NCBI RefSeq assembly: GCF_003596335.1
Contig: NZ_QZCH01000002.1
Span: 278,421 to 342,420 of the forward strand
Direction of reading: 5' to 3'
Source of the DNA: Motilimonas pumila
Lineage (GTDB): Bacteria > Pseudomonadota > Gammaproteobacteria > Enterobacterales > CBDFNC01
DNA length: 64,000 bases
Part shown: positions 59,784 to 64,000 of the stretch, piece by piece
Layout of the letters: each line of letters begins with the position of its first letter
How positions within the stretch are numbered: the stretch's first letter is position 1
The notes under the pieces: generated by a model
What the model was told of the DNA's origin: nothing
What the model saw: only the letters and a program-made list of their open reading frames with translations
Database searches by the model: none
Program-made: the position numbers and the translations under genes

Positions 59784-60404
59784 ATGGCAAGATATATTGG
59801 GCCTAAGCTCAAGCTTAGCCGTCGTGAAGGCACGGACTTATTCCTTAAGTCTGGTGTTCGAGCAATCGACTCTAAGTGTAAAATTGATAACGCACCAGGT
59901 GTTCATGGTGCACGTAAACCACGTCTTTCAGACTTTGGTTTACAGTTACGTGAGAAGCAAAAAGTTCGTCGTATGTACGGTGTACTAGAAAAGCAATTCC
60001 GTAACTACTATAAAGAAGCTGCACGTCTTAAAGGTGCAACAGGTTCAAACCTGTTACAACTTCTTGAAAGTCGTCTAGATAACGTTGTATACCGTCTAGG
60101 TTTTGGTGCGACTCGCGCTGAATCACGTCAGCTAGTTAGCCATAAAGCTATCTTAGTTAACGGTAAGGTTGTAAACATACCTTCATACAACGTTAAACCA
60201 AACGACGTAATCAGCGTTCGCGAAAAAGCTAAGAGCCAAGCACGTATCAAGGCTGCTTTAGAAATCGCACAACAGCGTGAACTTCCAACTTGGGTTGAAG
60301 TTGATGCTGGCAAAATGGAAGGCAACTTTAAGCGCCTACCAGAACGTTCTGATTTGTCTGCGGACATTAACGAACAGCTGATCGTCGAACTTTACTCTAA
60401 GTAA
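59784..60404 (+). CDS. rpsD: 30S ribosomal protein S4
   Basis: The 206-residue protein equals the E. coli length, starting [20 protein letters not shown], with the S4 RNA-binding domain at about 95-155 ([34 protein letters not shown]). It nucleates 30S assembly, acts in rRNA antitermination and in E. coli represses this operon. Confidence 0.98.
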   Translation: MARYIGPKLKLSRREGTDLFLKSGVRAIDSKCKIDNAPGVHGARKPRLSDFGLQLREKQKVRRMYGVLEKQFRNYYKEAARLKGATGSNLLQLLESRLDNVVYRLGFGATRAESRQLVSHKAILVNGKVVNIPSYNVKPNDVISVREKAKSQARIKAALEIAQQRELPTWVEVDAGKMEGNFKRLPERSDLSADINEQLIVELYSK

Positions 60405-60428
60405 AGTTAACTGCTAAGAGAGGACATA

Positions 60429-61415
60429 ATGCAGGGTTCTGTAACTGAATTTCTTAAACCTAGACTAGTTGATATCGAGCAAGCTACGGCTAATCGTGCT
60501 CGAGTAACTCTTGAGCCCCTAGAGCGTGGTTTTGGCCACACTTTAGGTAACGCTCTTCGTCGTATTTTACTTTCGTCAATGCCTGGTTGTGCAGTGACTG
60601 AAGTTGAAATCGACGGTGTAATGCATGAATACAGCACCAAAGAAGGCGTTCAAGAAGATATTCTTGAAATCCTACTTAATCTGAAAGGTCTTGCAGTTAA
60701 ACTGGAAGGCAAAGATGAAGCATTACTTACACTGACAAAGTCTGGTGAAGGCCCTGTTACTGCGGGAGACATCACTCATGATGGTGATGTGGAGATCGTG
60801 AACCCAGAGCACGTTATCTGTAATCTAACAGGCAATGCTGAAGTCAGCATGCGTATTAGAATACAACGTGGTCGTGGTTACGTACCTGCTTCAACTCGCG
60901 TCCATGCAGAAGATGAAGAACGTCCAATCGGTCGTCTACTTGTAGATGCAGCTTACAGCCCAGTAGAGCGAATTGCCTACAACGTTGAAGCTGCTCGTGT
61001 AGAACAGCGCACTGACTTGGATAAGCTAGTCATTGACATGGAAACTAATGGCACATTGGATCCAGAAGAAGCGATTCGTCGCTCAGCAACCATTTTAGCT
61101 GAACAGCTAGATGCATTTGTTGACCTTCGTGATGTAAGTGAGCCAGAAGAGAAAGAAGAGAAGCCAGAGTTTGATCCAATCCTGCTTCGTCCTGTTGATG
61201 ATCTAGAGCTAACGGTTCGTTCTGCTAACTGTTTGAAAGCAGAGTCGATCCATTACATCGGTGATCTGGTCCAACGTACTGAAGTTGAACTACTTAAAAC
61301 GCCTAACCTTGGTAAGAAGTCTCTGACTGAAATCAAGGACGTATTGGCGTCTCGTGGTTTATCACTAGGTATGCGTTTGGAAAATTGGCCGCCAGCAAGT
61401 ATTGCTGACGAATAA
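60429..61415 (+). CDS. rpoA: RNA polymerase alpha subunit
   Basis: The 328-residue protein (329 in E. coli) has the N-terminal dimerisation domain (about 1-233, with [20 protein letters not shown]) and the C-terminal domain (about 250-328) with [16 protein letters not shown] and [20 protein letters not shown], which bind UP-element DNA and activators. An acidic linker ([13 protein letters not shown]) joins them. It is co-transcribed with S13, S11, S4 and L17, as in E. coli. Confidence 0.98.
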   Translation: MQGSVTEFLKPRLVDIEQATANRARVTLEPLERGFGHTLGNALRRILLSSMPGCAVTEVEIDGVMHEYSTKEGVQEDILEILLNLKGLAVKLEGKDEALLTLTKSGEGPVTAGDITHDGDVEIVNPEHVICNLTGNAEVSMRIRIQRGRGYVPASTRVHAEDEERPIGRLLVDAAYSPVERIAYNVEAARVEQRTDLDKLVIDMETNGTLDPEEAIRRSATILAEQLDAFVDLRDVSEPEEKEEKPEFDPILLRPVDDLELTVRSANCLKAESIHYIGDLVQRTEVELLKTPNLGKKSLTEIKDVLASRGLSLGMRLENWPPASIADE

Positions 61416-61457
61416 TCAGGTTAACTGAGTTAACGAATTAGTTATAAGGATTAGGTT

Positions 61458-61850
61458 ATGCGCCATCGTAAGAGTGGACGTCAACTTAACCGAAACAGCA
61501 GTCATCGTCAGGCTATGTTTCGTAACATGGCAAGCTCTTTGGTAACTCATGAAGTTATCAAAACAACTTTGCCAAAAGCTAAAGAACTACGTCGTGTAAT
61601 TGAACCATTAATTACACTAGCTAAACAAGATAGCGTTGCTAATCGTCGTTTAGCGTTTGCCCGCACACGTGATAACAGCGTTGTTGGTAAATTATTCAAT
61701 GAATTGGGTCCACGTTACGAGTCTCGCCCTGGCGGTTATACTCGTATTCTAAAATGTGGCTTCCGTGCTGGTGATAATGCTCCTATGGCATACATTGAGC
61801 TGGTAGAACGTCCAGTTGTTGAAGCTGCAGAAGACGCAGCAGACGAGTAA
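61458..61850 (+). CDS. rplQ: 50S ribosomal protein L17
   Basis: The 130-residue protein (127 in E. coli) starts [20 protein letters not shown]. The C-terminus ends with an acidic tail [12 protein letters not shown]17 lies near the tunnel exit. It is the last gene of the alpha operon and is followed directly by a strong terminator. Confidence 0.98.
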   Translation: MRHRKSGRQLNRNSSHRQAMFRNMASSLVTHEVIKTTLPKAKELRRVIEPLITLAKQDSVANRRLAFARTRDNSVVGKLFNELGPRYESRPGGYTRILKCGFRAGDNAPMAYIELVERPVVEAAEDAADE

Positions 61851-61856
61851 ATATAG

Positions 61857-61884
61857 AAGGCCGGGTTCTCCCGGCCTTTTTTTT
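61857..61884 (+). terminator. Intrinsic terminator of the alpha operon
   Basis: A 9-bp perfect stem AAGGCCGGG / CCCGGCCTT with a TTCT loop is followed by a run of T residues, six bases after the rplQ stop. This is a textbook strong terminator. Confidence 0.95.
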
Positions 61885-62047
61885 GCCTCAAATGTACCCC
61901 TTCACTTCAAACCGCTAATTCCAGTCACCTCTCAAAGTTTTATACTCAACCAGTTAAAAGTTCGACAAGATACTGATTTAGGAATAACTTGAAATCAGAC
62001 TCTATCGCGCCGTTTTTGCGATAATCATATTGTTCAAGGATATAAAT

Positions 62048-62503
62048 GTGAAAACACTAATAAAGTGGACATTGAGCACGCTGCTATTGTGTTCCGCAGT
62101 GGTCAAAGCTGATGAAGGAAGTCCGGAATTAGGCAAATACCCTAAGGTGTATCAAACCCAAGATTACCAAGTAACAATATTACGAATAGGTAGTAAAGAA
62201 GCGCAAACTTACTTGGTAAAAGTGGATGGCTTAGATAACGACTTTGACGGTCAGATCTACAAGCATCACACCTTATGTGATAACACCTCCTGCAAAAAGT
62301 ACAAACTAGAAACCAAAGAGATCCCTGGAACTCAGAGGTGGTGGACCATACAAACGACGCAGAGTTGGGGTGGCAATACTGGGCTAGTTATGTACCCACC
62401 GGGTATAGAGGAAAAGCAGTACCTTTATAAAGCCGAACGCCCTAAGAGTTTTGAACCGGCCGCTTTTTACCAAACTTACCTTGGCCAAATTACTCAGCGT
62501 TAA
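62048..62503 (+). CDS. Secreted protein of unknown function
   Basis: GTG 62048 has AAGGA seven bases upstream; the frame is open to TTG 62030 but that precedes the ribosome site. The 151-residue product has a signal peptide (LIKWTLSTLLLCSAVVKA). The mature part is beta-rich with two Cys (CDNTSCKKYK) spaced for a disulfide and many aromatic residues (RWWTIQTTQSWGG). I recognise no family. It is followed 17 bases later by another small secreted protein gene, so the two may form an operon between the alpha operon and the rRNA operon. Confidence 0.7.
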   Translation: MKTLIKWTLSTLLLCSAVVKADEGSPELGKYPKVYQTQDYQVTILRIGSKEAQTYLVKVDGLDNDFDGQIYKHHTLCDNTSCKKYKLETKEIPGTQRWWTIQTTQSWGGNTGLVMYPPGIEEKQYLYKAERPKSFEPAAFYQTYLGQITQR

Positions 62504-62520
62504 TCACTTATAGGTTTTAT

Positions 62521-62856
62521 ATGTCATATGTAACAGCACTCTTTTGCGGACTAATTTTGTTGGCTTTTGCAGGGCCGCAAAGTGTTCATGCGGAGCCGGT
62601 ATATCCAACGGATATGTCTTTTGATGCCGCAATCAGTCAAAGCATTATCGATGCTAAAAGTTCAGGGTATAAAGAAATTGTTGTATCTACGACTGCGGGT
62701 GCCTTTCGTGGTGAGTATGTACAGCAAACCAGTGAAGTACTTGTTCTGAAACAGCATACAGGTAATACACACCTTAAATCAGGCAAAGAAAAACTGCAGC
62801 TTAGTTACATTAGGCTAGATTCGATCGTCGCCGTATCTGCTTATACATTAGAGTAG
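62521..62856 (+). CDS. Small secreted protein of unknown function, 3' end joins a tandem repeat array
   Basis: The 111-residue product has a signal peptide (ALFCGLILLAFAGPQSVHA) and a short mature domain with a strand-rich core (YKEIVVSTTAGAFRGEYV, LSYIRLDSIVAVSAYTLE). I recognise no family. The last 16 bases, including the stop, are the first part of a ten-copy 36-bp tandem repeat that continues for 345 bases past the gene. The start ATG 62521 has only a weak upstream site (TAGGTTTTAT). Confidence 0.68.
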   Translation: MSYVTALFCGLILLAFAGPQSVHAEPVYPTDMSFDAAISQSIIDAKSSGYKEIVVSTTAGAFRGEYVQQTSEVLVLKQHTGNTHLKSGKEKLQLSYIRLDSIVAVSAYTLE

Positions 62857-63201
62857 GCTCTTAGGGTGTTATCTACTTATACATTTAGAGTAGTCTCTTA
62901 GGGTGTTATCAGCTTATACACTAGAGTAGTCTCTTAGGGTGTTATCAGCTTATACACTAGAGTAGTCTCTTAGGGTGTTATCAGCTTATACACTAGAGTA
63001 GTCTCTTAGCGTGTTACCTGCTTATACATTAGAGAAGGCTTTTAGGGTGCTATCTGCTTATACACTAGAGTCATCTCTTAGGGTGTTACCTGCTTATACA
63101 TTAGAGAAGGCTTTTAGGGTGCTATCTGCTTATACACTAGAGTCATCTCTTAGGGTGTTATCAGCTTATACATTAGAGTAGGCTTTTAGCGTGTTATCTA
63201 C
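62841..63201 (+). repeat. Ten-copy 36-bp tandem repeat array
   Basis: Ten head-to-tail units, nine of exactly 36 bp and one (62877-62913) of 37, each start TTATACA and contain a TAGAG segment followed by CTTAG or TTTAG. Units 3 and 4 are identical. Units 6-9 form two near-identical 72-bp pairs, showing later duplication of a dimer. Within several units CTAGAG and CTC(T)TAG could form a small hairpin around TAGT. All reading frames carry stops, so the array is not coding. No spacers are present. Function is unknown. Confidence 0.95.
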
Positions 63202-63767
63202 TTTGCAATAAATAATGCAGCACCTCTAGTGAGTAAGGTAAAAACTAATAATGTAGCCCTTGCATCGGACTTGCCTTCGTTGTGGCTCTTTGCGCTGTTA
63301 GGTCGTTGGATGCGCTCAAACAACACGAAAGTTAAAGTTTGACTATCAACAGTCTCGCTTTAACTCAACATTTTCTTCAATCGATGTTCTTTACCGCAAC
63401 CCAATTGCTTTTGATTCGGCTCTGCTAGCTGTATCTGAAGACAATCCCAAGCGGCTCGCCATGAGTATACCTATTTGATATGTATTCCCCGTGTGCAAGC
63501 TTCACCTGAATTGTGTAGTTACCCCCTCTCGATATAAGCCTACAAGCTTGAGCAAAAACGTTGTTCGCTGCAATGTGAAAGCGCTAAATTTAATACAACT
63601 TTTTCTGTGTCGGATTATCTGCCACACATTAGGTCGATGAACTAAGCCTTGTGGTGTTAGCACAATAAAAGTTGGTGGCATTTTATACACCTTTAATGGA
63701 TAAGCTGTGGGTAAGTATTGGGTAACATGTGACTGAAAATTAATTGCGATTTTATTGTAAAAAGGGC
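63202..63767. other. Intergenic stretch between repeat array and rRNA promoters, no gene seen
   Basis: I find no supportable gene in these 566 bases on either strand. A 99-codon - strand frame (63502-63801) runs into the rRNA promoter and lacks a ribosome site. The final part (about 63731-63766) is A/T-rich and probably serves as an UP element for the rRNA promoter. Confidence 0.6.
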
Positions 63768-63795
63768 TTGCGCCAAATCCGTTTCTCCCTATAAT
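63768..63795 (+). promoter_or_regulatory. rRNA operon promoter P1
   Basis: The -35 box TTGCGC (63768-63773), a 16-base spacer and a perfect -10 box TATAAT (63790-63795) are followed by a GCGC discriminator, the form typical of growth-rate and stringently controlled rRNA promoters. An A/T-rich stretch upstream is a likely UP element. Confidence 0.82.
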
Positions 63796-63856
63796 GCGCA
63801 ACCACTGACACGGCAGACCAGCTCACTAAGGGCAAGGGTCACAAGCCAATCAGTCT

Positions 63857-63880
63857 GGTTCAAAAGCAAGGCTTTTAACC
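63857..63880 (+). other. Hairpin between the two rRNA promoters
   Basis: GGTT-C-AAAAGC pairs with GCTTTT-AACC around an AAG loop, with a single bulged C. No U-tract follows, so it is not a terminator. It lies in the P1 leader upstream of P2. Confidence 0.4.
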
Positions 63881-63917
63881 GGGAAAGAAAATTCGATAAT
63901 TTAATGCAAATTAACGG

Positions 63918-63945
63918 TTGACTTTCAAATCGGCTAGCGTAGAAT
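63918..63945 (+). promoter_or_regulatory. rRNA operon promoter P2
   Basis: The -35 box TTGACT (63918-63923), a 16-base spacer and the -10 box TAGAAT (63940-63945) are followed by GCGCAGCCC. It lies 150 bases after P1, the usual tandem layout of gammaproteobacterial rRNA operons. Confidence 0.82.
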
Positions 63946-63980
63946 GCGCAGCCCTGACGAGGCGAAACGCTTCAGTCAAA

Positions 63981-63997
63981 TGTTCTTTAACAATTAG
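63981..63997 (+). promoter_or_regulatory. rRNA leader boxA antitermination element
   Basis: TGTTCTTTAACAATTAG differs little from the boxA core TGCTCTTTAACAATTTA found just before 16S rRNA genes. NusB with NusE (S10) binds this RNA to start antitermination. The 16S gene itself must start beyond the right edge. Confidence 0.85.
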
Positions 63998-64000
63998 CAA

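Noticed and set aside
62841..63201. Possible CRISPR array (36-bp repeats are a common CRISPR repeat length)
   Set aside because: Units are head to tail with no spacers, and there are no cas genes; it is a plain tandem repeat.
63502..63801. 99-codon frame on the - strand
   Set aside because: It overlaps the rRNA P1 promoter in the opposite direction, has no ribosome site, and its product resembles no protein I know.

Overview
The window looks like a chromosomal segment of a marine gammaproteobacterium, probably Alteromonadales or a close relative. The evidence is the gene order trkH-trkA-rsmB-fmt-def, LysM gene, dprA-smg-yrdD-tsaC-hemF-aroE, the E. coli-like S10/spc/alpha ribosomal protein order with near-identical protein lengths, moderate GC, and a single-chain acetyl-CoA carboxylase. 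I cannot fix the genus from sequence alone. I see no phage, insertion sequence, CRISPR or tRNA gene.

Region 1 (1-18.2 kb) is an accessory surface-polysaccharide locus made of two convergent gene sets. On the + strand lie a membrane-anchored alkaline-phosphatase/sulfatase-superfamily enzyme with Thr at the usual nucleophile position, a secreted TPR-like protein and two glycosyltransferases. On the - strand, transcribed from about 18.2 kb down to 4.8 kb, lie a VanZ/heparinase fusion, an asparagine-synthase-like enzyme without the glutaminase Cys, a sulfotransferase, a deacetylase-like protein, two glycosyltransferases, a Wzx-type flippase and a polysaccharide pyruvyl transferase. Together they suggest synthesis, export and decoration (sulfate, pyruvate, perhaps amide or phospho groups) of an exopolysaccharide.

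Region 2 (18.3-29 kb) holds a 1521-residue acetyl-CoA carboxylase carrying all four activities, a divergent LysR regulator with a perfect inverted repeat just before its start, a LytS/LytTR two-component pair, small membrane proteins, a SirB-family protein, RmuC and a small secreted protein below usual ORF cutoffs. Region 3 (28.8-46.2 kb) is housekeeping: glycerophosphodiesterase, Trk potassium uptake, RsmB, Fmt, Def, a LysM protein, DprA, Smg, a zinc-ribbon protein, TsaC, HemF, a truncated haemoglobin, AroE, a DUF1488 protein, a DapB-like reductase, a secreted M14-like metallohydrolase and TmcA, followed by a GAF-GGDEF diguanylate cyclase.

Region 4 (48-61.9 kb) contains the S10, spc and alpha operons from rpsJ to rplQ. 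Visible control elements are a promoter and an L4-type attenuator hairpin before rpsJ, a terminator plus promoter between rpsQ and rplN, a hairpin with U-tract after rpmJ, a pseudoknot-capable leader before rpsM and a strong terminator after rplQ. Region 5 (62-64 kb) has two small secreted proteins, the second running into a ten-copy 36-bp tandem array that begins inside its 3' end. The window closes with tandem rRNA promoters and a boxA element, so a 16S rRNA gene should start just beyond the right edge.
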